A stretch of DNA of 64,000 nucleotides from Rhizobium vallis (lineage in GTDB: Bacteria; Pseudomonadota; Alphaproteobacteria; Rhizobiales; Rhizobiaceae). The stretch is taken from positions 298,037 to 362,036 of the forward strand of contig NZ_ML133692.1 in NCBI RefSeq assembly GCF_003985155.1. The letters run 5' to 3'. The notes beneath the pieces are model-generated. The model ran no database searches, was not told the origin of the DNA, and saw nothing but the letters and a program-made list of their open reading frames with translations. This document shows positions 24,731-32,743 of the stretch, piece after piece (position 1 is the first letter of the stretch; every line of letters begins with the position of its first letter). The position numbers were made by a program, and so were the translations under genes.

Positions 24731-25633
24731 ATGAGTAGACATGTACCCACCTATGAGCTCTATGGCGAAAATACCGGCCGAGAGCCGGATTTTTGGTTGC
24801 ACTGCGAAACAATTCACTCACGCAGCAGCCTGCATCAATGGGAAATTCGGCTCCACCGTCACGAGAGCTTCTTTCAGATATTGTACATCGAAGCCGGTTC
24901 GGGCGATGCGATCTTCGGCGAGAGGAGCCACGCCATCCATCCGCCGGCAATCATCACCGTTCCTCCTGGTCTCAATCACGGCTTTCGCTTTTCACGCGAT
25001 ATTGATGGACTGGTCATCACCGTCTTGAGATCCCATCTCAGCCATCCGCCCGGCGAGCGAAGCCATCTCGGCGAATGGCTGGCGACGCCGCATCTGACGC
25101 CGCTCGATCCTGAGAATGCCGAGTCTGTCTATGCCATGCAGACATTGAAGCGGTTGGGCGATGAGTTCGAAAACCGCCGCAGCGGCCGCAACGAGGTGCT
25201 GGCGGCCTATGTCGCCCTGGCGCTGCGGCTAACGGCAAGGATTTCGCATGAGGAGAATGCGCATGAGCGTCCGTCAAACGAGAACGAGCGGCGGATGGAA
25301 ATGCTGAGCGAGCTCATTCAGCAGCATTTTCGATCGCATAAGCCCGCTTCTTTCTACGCCAGGGAGCTTGGGGTTTCGCCGACGCATCTCACCCGCATCG
25401 TCCGGTCGATGACGGGCAATACTCCCCATGAAATGATTGCTGGCAAACTTGTCGAAGAGGCGAAACGTCAGCTCGTTTTTACGCTCGCCAGCGTTCAGGA
25501 GATCGGATTTCGGCTCGGCTTTGCCGATCCCGCCTATTTTTCGCGCTTCTTCCTCAAATATACCGGAGAAACGCCGCGGGTCTGGCGCATGAAGGAGAAG
25601 GTCCGACTTGAAGGAGCATCGGCCTTGCAATAA
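24731..25633 (+). CDS. pobR: AraC-family regulator, PobR-like
   Basis: 300 residues: an N-terminal cupin-like effector domain (HRHESFFQILYIEAGSGDAIFG; PPAIITVPPGLNHGF) and a C-terminal double helix-turn-helix (FYARELGVSPTHLTRIVRSMTG; IGFRLGFADPAYFSRFFLKYTG ETPRVWR). It is divergent from pobA over a 117-base gap, so it most likely activates pobA in response to 4-hydroxybenzoate. The name rests on this position; the AraC domain is certain. Confidence 0.85.
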   Translation: MSRHVPTYELYGENTGREPDFWLHCETIHSRSSLHQWEIRLHRHESFFQILYIEAGSGDAIFGERSHAIHPPAIITVPPGLNHGFRFSRDIDGLVITVLRSHLSHPPGERSHLGEWLATPHLTPLDPENAESVYAMQTLKRLGDEFENRRSGRNEVLAAYVALALRLTARISHEENAHERPSNENERRMEMLSELIQQHFRSHKPASFYARELGVSPTHLTRIVRSMTGNTPHEMIAGKLVEEAKRQLVFTLASVQEIGFRLGFADPAYFSRFFLKYTGETPRVWRMKEKVRLEGASALQ

Positions 25634-25652
25634 ATCGCCGGAGGGCGATCAG

Positions 25653-25841
25653 CTACCACGCAGCTTCGGCGCGGTCTTCGGTATCATGGGGGCGTTCGCT
25701 GGTACGGTTCTCGTAGGCCTCGCGTTCTTTCGTCGATTCAACGGTATCGGCTGAACCATCCTGCCGGGCGTCGGGCGTTATGTAGAAGGCGAGCGCCTTT
25801 TCCAGCCGGGCGGCGGTGAGTGTGGCAGCAAAACCCTTCAT
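25653..25841 (-). CDS. Small hypothetical protein (62 aa)
   Basis: Begins MKGFAATLTAARLEKALAFY and ends DRAEAAW. GAGGAAACG precedes the ATG at 25841. The N-terminal helix is mildly hydrophobic; the rest is highly charged (TVESTKEREAYENRTSERPHD). I recognise no family. It is convergent with the PobR-like gene, 19 bases away. Confidence 0.5.
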   Translation of the reverse strand: MKGFAATLTAARLEKALAFYITPDARQDGSADTVESTKEREAYENRTSERPHDTEDRAEAAW

Positions 25842-26086
25842 GTCGTTTCCTCGGTTGGGCCTCGAAAGCTCGTCCGAGATACATAGCCGACGATGCGAGC
25901 TTCCGGGAACAGCGCGCCGATGGTTTTCACCAACTTTAGATCTTGCTTGTCGGCTGTTCCGGGCGGACAATCTGCGCGCGGAAACCGATGACGCTATGGA
26001 TTTTACGCCTGTTCCATTCGTTGCCCGGCCAATGGGAACATTTCGCCGGATACCGCGTTCGCACCGCACAGATGGGAGGGCATCAC

Positions 26087-26449
26087 ATGAGTCGATATCT
26101 CGATGACCACAACAATCTGCCCGTGGATGAAAGGACCGGCCTGCCGCTGGAATACGTGCCGGAGGACGACGAGGATGAAGATATCACAGCCGGCGATCGG
26201 CAGGCCTTCTCGGCCTGGCATGTGATCGGCACCGGCATCGTCGTCGTTCTTCTCGCAACCGCAGGCGCGGCACTCTGGCCGAGGCAGACGACCGATCCCA
26301 CTCAGACCGCGTCGACGACGCCGGGTGTCCCGAGTGCGGCCGAGCCCTCGAGACCGACATTGCCTCCGAACGCAGCCGGGACGATACCGGATGCCGGTGG
26401 CGGGCAAACGCAGACGATAACGCCCGGTGCGGCCGGCAAGACGCAATAA
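26087..26449 (+). CDS. Single-pass membrane protein with Pro/Thr-rich tail (120 aa)
   Basis: Acidic N-terminus (YVPEDDEDEDITAGDRQ), one membrane helix at about 43-65 (WHVIGTGIVVVLLATAGAAL), then a Thr/Pro/Ala/Gly-rich outer tail that looks disordered. GGGAGGG precedes the ATG at 26087. The family is unknown to me. It is convergent with ackA, with 27 bases between the stops. Confidence 0.65.
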   Translation: MSRYLDDHNNLPVDERTGLPLEYVPEDDEDEDITAGDRQAFSAWHVIGTGIVVVLLATAGAALWPRQTTDPTQTASTTPGVPSAAEPSRPTLPPNAAGTIPDAGGGQTQTITPGAAGKTQ

Positions 26450-26476
26450 CGGCGATCCTGGCGCCGTTGATCTGGA

Positions 26477-27655
26477 TCAGTCAGCGCGAAGAATGGACAG
26501 CGCCTCGTCGGCGATGACCTGTTCTTCATCGGTGGCGATGACATGGGCAGCGATGCGGCTTTCCCCAGTGCTGATCGTGAAATCATTGGCGGCATTGGCC
26601 TTTTTGTCGATCGCAAGGCCGAGCCAAGACAGCCGTTTCGCCACGCCGGCGCGGATCTCCGGCTGATGCTCGCCGATGCCAGCGGTGAAGACGAGCGTGT
26701 CGAGGCCATTAAGCGTTGCCGCCATGCGGCCGATCTCGCCGGCGATGCGCAGTGTCAAAAGGTCGATCGCCTGGCGTGCCTCCGGCCGTGCGTCCCTCAA
26801 CAGGTCACGGGTATCGGCGCTGATGCCGGAAACGCCGAGCAGGCCGGAGCGGCGGTAGAGCAGGTCTTCGATCTCTCTGAAGGACTGCTTCTTCTCACCT
26901 GCCAGATGCAGGATGACGCCGGGATCGAGCCAGCCTGGGCGCGTCGCCATCGGAATGCCGTCGAGTGTCGAAAAGCCCATGCTGCAATCGCGGCTGACGC
27001 CGGCATTGAGCGCACAGAGGCTGGCGCCGCTGCCTAGATGGGCGACGACCACTTTTGCCGCGCGCGGCGCCTTGCGGCGGAGTTCGCCGACGATGAACTT
27101 ATAGGAAAGGCCGTGGAAGCCGTAACGCTTGACGCCCTCGTCATGCAGCGCACGGGGAATGGCGAAGCGGCGAACAAGATCGTCCTGCGTGGCATGGAAG
27201 GCGGTGTCGAAGGAGGCCATCTGGGCAAGATGCGGTTTCAGATGCCGGAGAGCGCGGATAAAACGCAGCGCCTGCGGCTGGTGCAGCGGCGCAAGCGAGG
27301 TCAGCGCATCGATGGCATCGATTGCGGCGGCGTCGAGGGCGATCGCCTTCGTGAAGCGGTCGCCGCCATGGACGACACGATGGCCGGCGGCGCGTGCGGC
27401 GGTCATGTCGAAATGATCGGCCAGAAGCGCGAAAGTCTCGTCGATGACGCCCTGCAGGTCGTCCGTCACTTCGGCCTTCAATGGCATCGCGAATGTCTGC
27501 GATCCCTTCGCCAGGCCGAGCGAGAGCGGTTCGGCGCGAAAGTCGATCACACCTTTGCCGACGCGCCGGGCCGCAGCGCCATCCATGGCGAAGATACCGA
27601 TCTTGACGGTCGAGGAGCCGGCGTTGAAGGTCAGGAGGAGGTCGGTCGATGGCAT
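26477..27655 (-). CDS. ackA: Acetate kinase AckA
   Basis: Interconverts acetyl phosphate plus ADP with acetate plus ATP. 392 residues. The first phosphate-binding segment TFNAGSSTVKIGI is at the N-terminus, with HRVVHGGDRF, RYGFHGLSYK, VVAHLGSGASLCA and TAGIGEHQPEIR further along, all typical of the family. The ATG at 27655 (MPSTDLLL) is the natural start, as the 48 upstream in-frame residues carry no family features. No phosphotransacetylase gene is adjacent, which is notable since the two are often paired. Confidence 0.95.
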   Translation of the reverse strand: MPSTDLLLTFNAGSSTVKIGIFAMDGAAARRVGKGVIDFRAEPLSLGLAKGSQTFAMPLKAEVTDDLQGVIDETFALLADHFDMTAARAAGHRVVHGGDRFTKAIALDAAAIDAIDALTSLAPLHQPQALRFIRALRHLKPHLAQMASFDTAFHATQDDLVRRFAIPRALHDEGVKRYGFHGLSYKFIVGELRRKAPRAAKVVVAHLGSGASLCALNAGVSRDCSMGFSTLDGIPMATRPGWLDPGVILHLAGEKKQSFREIEDLLYRRSGLLGVSGISADTRDLLRDARPEARQAIDLLTLRIAGEIGRMAATLNGLDTLVFTAGIGEHQPEIRAGVAKRLSWLGLAIDKKANAANDFTISTGESRIAAHVIATDEEQVIADEALSILRAD

Positions 27656-27937
27656 GTTTCGAAGACTCCGCGTCACGATGGCCGAATTTAGCGCCGGGGC
27701 TTCGCACGGAAAGGCATTTATTCGCCGGTCGCGTGTTTTTGTCGCTGCCCGGCCTGTCATTCCGGTCAGTGGGACGTGCGATGGGGTATTTTCTTCCATG
27801 CGCCGGACAGTGTGTGACGGCTAAAATTGCCTGATGTCAGTGCCTTACGGGGCGAGACAGGCGGGGCGTCATGAGAGCTTCACGCTGCGGAATTATTAAC
27901 AAAAGGCAAATTTGAAAACGGAATAAGGAACTATGTC

Positions 27938-29539
27938 ATGGCCGATATTGCCCCCAGCCAGGTTCATAGCGACACTTCCCACCCGCTCCACAGTTCGAAT
28001 TCATCCGGCAAATGGTTCTTGCCGGTATTCGCACTCGTTCTGGTCTGCGGCCTCGGTTATGTCGCCTATGCACTCACCCGTGACCTGACAACCGCAGTTG
28101 CCGTTCCCTGGATTCTGCTTGGCCTCGCGCTGCTGATCGCGCTCGGCTTCGAATTCGTCAACGGTTTCCATGATACGGCCAATGCCGTGGCCACCGTCAT
28201 CTACACCCGTTCCATGCCGGCGGAATTCGCCGTCATCTGGTCGGGTTTCTTCAATTTCCTCGGCGTGCTGACCTCGAGCGGTGCCGTCGCTTTCGGCATT
28301 CTGGCGCTGCTGCCGGTGGAACTGATCCTGCAGGTCGGCTCCGGTTCCGGCCTTGCGATGGTTTTTGCGCTGCTGATTGCCGCGATCGTCTGGAACCTCG
28401 GAACCTGGTATCTCGGCCTGCCGTCATCGAGCTCGCATACGCTTGTGGGATCGATCATCGGTGTCGGCCTCGCCAACCAGTTCCTGGCGCCGGCAGGCAC
28501 CGCTACGAGCGGCGTCGACTGGACGCAGGCGACCAATATCGGTCTGTCGCTTTTGATCTCGCCGCTGATCGGCTTCGGTCTTTCCGCGGTGCTTCTCGTG
28601 GTCATGAAGTTTCTGGTGCGCAACAAGGCGCTTTATGAAGAGCCGAAGGGCAACAAGCCGCCGCCGCTCTGGATCCGCGCGATCCTGATCTTCACCTGCA
28701 CCGGCGTCAGCTTCGCCCACGGCTCCAACGACGGCCAGAAGGGTATGGGCCTCATCATGCTCATCCTGATCGGCCTCGTGCCGACGGCCTTCGCGCTGAA
28801 CCGCACGCCCGATGTCAACTATCTCGAAGCCTATAAGTCGGCATCGGTCCAGGTGGAAACGGCGCTCGCCAAATATGTGAAGCCCGGTGTTGCTGTCGCC
28901 GACTACAAGGCCGAAGTCAGCAACGCCGTCAAGAACAAGACCTGGACGGATGCGACGACGCCGGCCCTGCAGCAATATATCCACCAGACGAGCGCCGAAG
29001 TCGCTGCCTTCCCGACGCTTGAAGCGGTGCCGACCCATCTCGTCGGCAACGTCCGCAACGACATCTACCTGATCGGCGAGGCGCTGAAGCTAATCGACAA
29101 GCAGAAGCTGCTGCCGATGGATGCCGGCGACCTCACCGCGGTGACGAGCTATCACAAGGCGGTCGACAACGCGACGAAGTTCATCCCGCTCTGGGTGAAG
29201 GTTGCGGTCGCGATCGCGCTTGGCCTCGGCACGATGGTGGGCTGGAAGCGCATCGTCGTCACCGTCGGCGAAAAGATCGGCAAGACGCATCTGACCTACG
29301 GGCAGGGTGCGGCAGCCGAAGTCGTGGCGATGGTCACCATCGCCTCCGCCGATCATCTCGGCCTGCCGGTCTCGACCACGCATGTGCTCTCATCCGGCGT
29401 CGCCGGTACCATGGCGGCGAACGGTTCCGGCCTGCAATGGTTGACCGTGCGCAACATGCTGATGGCCTGGGTGCTGACGCTGCCGGCCTCGATCGCGATT
29501 GCCTTCGTGCTGTTCGTGATCCTGCGCCAGGTTTTCTAG
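27938..29539 (+). CDS. pit: PiT-family inorganic phosphate transporter
   Basis: 533-residue low-affinity phosphate/cation symporter of the inner membrane. About ten helices. Both copies of the family signature are present: GFEFVNGFHDTANAVATVIYTR near residue 70 and SFAHGSNDGQKGMGLIM near 265. The region between about 288 and 420 is a hydrophilic insertion between the two halves. SSSSHTLVGSIIG and VSTTHVLSSGVAGT mark the paired pore loops. I saw no convincing Pho box upstream. The gene ends against a rhizobial palindromic repeat. Confidence 0.95.
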   Translation: MADIAPSQVHSDTSHPLHSSNSSGKWFLPVFALVLVCGLGYVAYALTRDLTTAVAVPWILLGLALLIALGFEFVNGFHDTANAVATVIYTRSMPAEFAVIWSGFFNFLGVLTSSGAVAFGILALLPVELILQVGSGSGLAMVFALLIAAIVWNLGTWYLGLPSSSSHTLVGSIIGVGLANQFLAPAGTATSGVDWTQATNIGLSLLISPLIGFGLSAVLLVVMKFLVRNKALYEEPKGNKPPPLWIRAILIFTCTGVSFAHGSNDGQKGMGLIMLILIGLVPTAFALNRTPDVNYLEAYKSASVQVETALAKYVKPGVAVADYKAEVSNAVKNKTWTDATTPALQQYIHQTSAEVAAFPTLEAVPTHLVGNVRNDIYLIGEALKLIDKQKLLPMDAGDLTAVTSYHKAVDNATKFIPLWVKVAVAIALGLGTMVGWKRIVVTVGEKIGKTHLTYGQGAAAEVVAMVTIASADHLGLPVSTTHVLSSGVAGTMAANGSGLQWLTVRNMLMAWVLTLPASIAIAFVLFVILRQVF

Positions 29540-29602
29540 AGCAAATTCCAGGAAAAGTGCGAAGCGGTTTTCCGTCCGGAATTGTGTCAGAAAAGGTAGA
29601 GC
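29538..29602. repeat. Rhizobial palindromic intergenic repeat
   Basis: ATTCC-A-GGAAAA and TTTTCC-GTCC-GGAAT arms form an interrupted palindrome directly after the pit stop. The sequence (AGAGCAAATTCCAGGAAAAG...) is of a type I recall as widely dispersed in rhizobial genomes. It lies between two converging genes and may act as a bidirectional terminator or mRNA 3'-end structure. Confidence 0.7.
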
Positions 29603-29608
29603 GTATCG

Positions 29609-31180
29609 TCAGGCCGTGGAGGCCAGACTGGCATTGCGATCGTTGATGAAGATGCCCGCCTCGGCGGCGGGCATCGCCTTGCCGAAAAGATAGCCCTGGC
29701 CGATGTCACAGCCGAGCTGCAGCAGGAAAGCGAGCTGGCCGTGCTCCTCGACGCCTTCCGCGGTCGTCTTGATATTGAGGCTTCTGCCGAGGCCCAACAT
29801 GGCGCGGACGATCTTTTCCTGGCGCTCGTCGTCGCGACAGGTGGCGATGAAGCTCTTGTCGATCTTGATCTTGTCGAAACGATAGCGGGCGAGCTGGGCG
29901 AGGCTCGAATAGCCCGTGCCGAAATCGTCGAGCGCGATCTGAATGCCGGCCGCGTGCAGTTCGTCGAGGACGAGGGCTGCTGCGGCTGGATCCTGGATCA
30001 GCGCATTTTCGGTGATCTCGACTTCCAGGCGCTGCGGCGACAGCCGGCTTGCCGAAAGAACCTTCAAGATGCGGGAGGTCAGGAGCCGGTCTTCCATCTG
30101 CACCGGCGAGACGTTGAAAGACAAGGTCACGTGCTCCGGCCAGCTGAGTGCGTCGCTGCAGGCCTGGGCGAGAAGATCCTCGAACAGCGCGGTGATCATG
30201 CCGGTTTCCTCGGCGATGTCGATGAAGAGGGGCGGCGGGATGTTGACGCCGTCGTCGCCGATCCAGCGCGCCAATGCTTCGAAGCCGCAGAGCTGGCCGG
30301 TCTTGAGATCGATCAGCGGCTGATAGAAGGGTTTGATCGCCTTTTTTGAAATTGCCGCGCGAAGCCTGGTTTCCAGCGCGGCGCGTTCCGTCACCCTGTC
30401 CTGCATCGAGGCTTCGAAGACGAGATGGTGGTTGGGTCCGCGCGATTTCGCCTCATACATGGCAAGGTCTGCGCGGTGGGCGGCATCCTCCAGCGGCTCT
30501 GCCCCTTCGGCCCAGCGGTCGTAGCCGACGCTGGCGCCGACTTCGACGGCAAAGCCGTCGATATGGATGGGCCGGGTGACGGCTTGGATCAGCAACCTGG
30601 CAAAACGCTCCTCGCGCTGCTCCGTCAGCGCGAAGGCGACGATGATGAATTCGTCGCCACCGAAGCGATAGACGCAATCGGCATTGCCAAGCGCGCAGAT
30701 GCGCTTGGCAACCTCGATCAACAGCACATCGCCGCCTTTGTGGCCGACGAGGTCGTTGACCTTCTTGAAGCCGTCGAGGTCGACCGAGAAGATAGTGACG
30801 TTGCCTTCCCACTCCTCGATCTCGGCCTCGTCGTTCTTGATCGGCCGCGAGAGGATCTTGCGCTCGAAGGCATAGCGGTTCGGCAGCTTGGTCAGGTGAT
30901 CGTGGGTGGCGGTCCAGTCGGCCTTTGTCTGGGCGGTCGCGCGCAGTTCCATTTCCTTGCGCAGGTCGGCGATGCGCAGCACCGAATAGACGAAGCTCAT
31001 GGCGCCGGCGATGCCGAGCGCCAGGACGAGCTTGTCGGCGCCATATTCGCCGAAGGCGGTCATGAAGGAGGCCAGGCCGTCGTCGAACTGCAACAGCGTG
31101 CCGAGGAGCCAGAGGGTTACTCCGAACGCCATGATCGACACGCATTGCCTTCCGGCCCTGCTTTGGAAAAACACCGGCAT
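29609..31180 (-). CDS. Membrane-anchored GGDEF-EAL protein
   Basis: 523 residues: two N-terminal membrane helices (VSIMAFGVTLWLLGTLLQF, and a second near LVLALGIAGAMSFVYSVL) with a short loop, then GGDEF (FGGDEFII intact) and EAL (FEALARW and IALDDFGTGYSS intact). No RxxD inhibitory site precedes GGDEF (GNAD instead). The ATG at 31180 has GGAGAAG upstream; the 72 residues before it in the open frame are unlikely to be translated. Cyclic-di-GMP turnover at the membrane is expected; direction unknown. Confidence 0.9.
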   Translation of the reverse strand: MPVFFQSRAGRQCVSIMAFGVTLWLLGTLLQFDDGLASFMTAFGEYGADKLVLALGIAGAMSFVYSVLRIADLRKEMELRATAQTKADWTATHDHLTKLPNRYAFERKILSRPIKNDEAEIEEWEGNVTIFSVDLDGFKKVNDLVGHKGGDVLLIEVAKRICALGNADCVYRFGGDEFIIVAFALTEQREERFARLLIQAVTRPIHIDGFAVEVGASVGYDRWAEGAEPLEDAAHRADLAMYEAKSRGPNHHLVFEASMQDRVTERAALETRLRAAISKKAIKPFYQPLIDLKTGQLCGFEALARWIGDDGVNIPPPLFIDIAEETGMITALFEDLLAQACSDALSWPEHVTLSFNVSPVQMEDRLLTSRILKVLSASRLSPQRLEVEITENALIQDPAAAALVLDELHAAGIQIALDDFGTGYSSLAQLARYRFDKIKIDKSFIATCRDDERQEKIVRAMLGLGRSLNIKTTAEGVEEHGQLAFLLQLGCDIGQGYLFGKAMPAAEAGIFINDRNASLASTA

Positions 31181-31377
31181 ATGGTCTTCTCCGACTCCAC
31201 CCGCGCCGAAGTAATCATGAAAGTCTGAAATGTTCGTTGAAACCAGAAGGCGAATTTTTGGAGCGGCAGCCTGTGGCTGTGCCGTGTCGAGACCGAAGGC
31301 GCTTTCGCCGGACCGGGTAAAACGCTGAGCGCGATCCTCGTCGTGGTTGCAGACCGGCAGGTAAGGGAAAGAACGAA

Positions 31378-31405
31378 GGCGAGCGTGCCGTGGCACCGCT
31401 CGCCC
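31378..31405 (-). terminator. Hairpin downstream of the 38-aa membrane protein
   Basis: GGCGAGCG (31378-31385) pairs with CGCTCGCC (31397-31404), with TGCC/GGCA inner pairs. On the minus strand the following bases are only moderately T-rich (TTCGTTCTTT), so it may terminate weakly. Confidence 0.45.
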
Positions 31406-31415
31406 TTTTCGTGCT

Positions 31416-31532
31416 TCAGGCGGTAACGATCAGCAGCGGTACGCTGACGATGAGACCGACCAGAACCGCAATTGTGGCGACACGCATCAGACGCAGGCGC
31501 CGCGTGCGTTCCCCACTCCAGTCATATGTCAT
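31416..31532 (-). CDS. Small membrane protein (38 aa)
   Basis: Reads MTYDWSGERTRRLRLMRVAT then IAVLVGLIVSVPLLIVTA. A basic N-terminus is followed by one membrane helix at the C-terminal end, with AAGGAG nine bases upstream of the ATG. The hydrophobic stretch, the positive flank and the ribosome site support translation. The topology suggests the N-terminus stays in the cytoplasm. No family is recognised. A GC-rich hairpin (about 31378-31404) lies downstream. Confidence 0.6.
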   Translation of the reverse strand: MTYDWSGERTRRLRLMRVATIAVLVGLIVSVPLLIVTA

Positions 31533-31622
31533 TTCTTCCATCTCCTTGGGACAAGGAAGTAGTCCCGGCGAAACCGGGTTCAATAGAGATGACGCGATTT
31601 GCTTGCGTAAGGCTGGATAGGG

Positions 31623-32189
31623 TTAGAGGTCACTAATACTGAAGCGCAGCGACCAGCGTCGCCCGTCGCTGGTCATGCGGACGATTGCGAGCGGCCCGAC
31701 GTCAATCAGCCAGAAGGAGGAGAGTGGGGCCTGAAGCACATGCACGACCGCCGCCCGGATGACGGCAGCATGGCTGAGGGCAATCACATGGCCGCCGGGG
31801 ATGGACTGAGCATCCATCCAGCCGGCGATCCGCGCGCGCAGGTCGGAAAGACTTTCGCCGCCATGTGGGGCCGCTTGCGGGTCGCTCATCCAGATTTCCA
31901 GATTCTCCGGCTCTTCCGTCCCTATCGTGACGATCGGCCTGCCGGCCCAGCGGCCATGGTCGCAATCGCGAAGCGCCGGGTCGATCCCGGCGTCGAGGCG
32001 GAGGGCTTTCGCGGTCTGGCGGGTGCGCAGGGCGGGACTTGTGAAAATTCGGTCGGCGCGGGGCAGCGCGGCCATCCCGGCCGCGTCCTCCGCGGCCTTG
32101 CTTTCCAGCGGTTCGTCGAGCGGGAACAGGGCTTTGCGGCTTGCCGCCGTCGCGCCGTGGCAGATCCAGGTCAGGCGCGTGTTCACCAT
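31623..32189 (-). CDS. Histidine-phosphatase-fold protein with CHG in place of RHG
   Basis: 188 residues of the phosphoglycerate-mutase/histidine phosphatase fold. The usual N-terminal RHG reads WICHGATAAS, so the nucleophile His11 is kept but the phosphate-binding Arg is Cys10. Other catalytic residues look intact: second Arg in SPALRTRQTAKAL, Glu in HGGESLSDL, second His in ALSHAAVIRAA. It sits upstream of, and divergent from, the B12-riboswitch-controlled cobalt genes, which suggests a role in cobamide metabolism such as alpha-ribazole phosphate removal; that is context only. Confidence 0.8.
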   Translation of the reverse strand: MVNTRLTWICHGATAASRKALFPLDEPLESKAAEDAAGMAALPRADRIFTSPALRTRQTAKALRLDAGIDPALRDCDHGRWAGRPIVTIGTEEPENLEIWMSDPQAAPHGGESLSDLRARIAGWMDAQSIPGGHVIALSHAAVIRAAVVHVLQAPLSSFWLIDVGPLAIVRMTSDGRRWSLRFSISDL

Positions 32190-32210
32190 CGTTCTGATCT
32201 CCGGAACGCG

Positions 32211-32318
32211 GCTACAGCGCCGCGCGTCTTTTTAGGCGCGCAAAGGACGCTGTAGCACTTTAAATTGCTGCATAATTTTATCCTTAAATCGATTCCGAGT
32301 TAAGGAATTATGCAGTGG
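32211..32318. repeat. Composite palindromic repeat between phosphatase gene and B12 riboswitch
   Basis: Two dyads in tandem. CTACAGCG (32212-32219) matches CGCTGTAG (32248-32255), and TGCATAAT (32269-32276) matches ATTATGCA (32307-32314), with TCCTTAA/TTAAGGA nested inside. This block is of a kind I recall as a dispersed rhizobial intergenic repeat. It occupies almost all of the space upstream of the phosphatase gene, so that gene's promoter must lie in the repeat or beyond it. Confidence 0.75.
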
Positions 32319-32348
32319 GACGGCCCTTTGCCGGCTCGTGAAGTTTCG

Positions 32349-32378
32349 TTGACAGTCTCTCCGGCGTGCAGATATAAC
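32349..32378 (+). promoter_or_regulatory. Promoter of the cobalamin riboswitch-cbtBA transcript
   Basis: TTGACA (32349-32354), 18-base spacer, TATAAC (32373-32378). The start would fall near 32385, at the 5' edge of the riboswitch. Confidence 0.65.
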
Positions 32379-32380
32379 CG

Positions 32381-32474
32381 TGCTGTTGCGGGTTTGGAAG
32401 CCGGTGGAAATCCGGCGCGGTCGCGCCACTGTGACCAGCGTGTCGAAAGCTCTTCGCGTTGGAAGTCAGACCCA
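32381..32474 (+). ncRNA. Cobalamin riboswitch
   Basis: Contains the conserved core in order: GGAAGCCGGTGGAAATCC, GGCGCGGTCGCGCC, then the B12-box-type GCCACTGTGACC and the closing GGAAGTCAGACCC. It lies 48 bases upstream of cbtB, whose start it probably controls by masking the ribosome site when adenosylcobalamin or a related cobamide binds. The 5' boundary is approximate. Confidence 0.92.
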
Positions 32475-32521
32475 GCCGCACAAACACTCTTTCGACTGAA
32501 CGCGTCATTCCGGAGGAATAC

Positions 32522-32731
32522 ATGTCTGATACCACTTTCGCGCCCGCAGCAGTGCCGGCACCGATCCCCGTAGGCGAGATCCTGCCCTGGGCGATCTTCG
32601 GCGGCCTGCTGATGCTCATCGCCCTTTATTTCGTCGGCACCGAGGAAGGCGCCATGGCGCTCTTCAACGGCATGTATGTGCATGAATTCGTGCATGACGG
32701 CCGGCATCTTCTCGGCTTTCCCTGCCACTAA
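32522..32731 (+). CDS. cbtB: Cobalt transporter subunit CbtB
   Basis: 69 residues with one membrane helix (ILPWAIFGGLLMLIALYFVGTEEG) and a His-rich C-terminal end (YVHEFVHDGRHLLGFPCH) likely to bind cobalt. Small CbtB proteins act with CbtA in predicted cobalt uptake under B12 control. GGAGG lies just upstream of the ATG. The riboswitch in the leader and cbtA 12 bases downstream fix the assignment. Confidence 0.93.
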   Translation: MSDTTFAPAAVPAPIPVGEILPWAIFGGLLMLIALYFVGTEEGAMALFNGMYVHEFVHDGRHLLGFPCH

Positions 32732-32743
32732 GGGAATACCGAC

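Noticed and set aside
27840..27937. Possible Pho box before the PiT gene
   Set aside because: GCGTCATGAGAGCTTCACG only loosely resembles two Pho half-sites; too weak to call.
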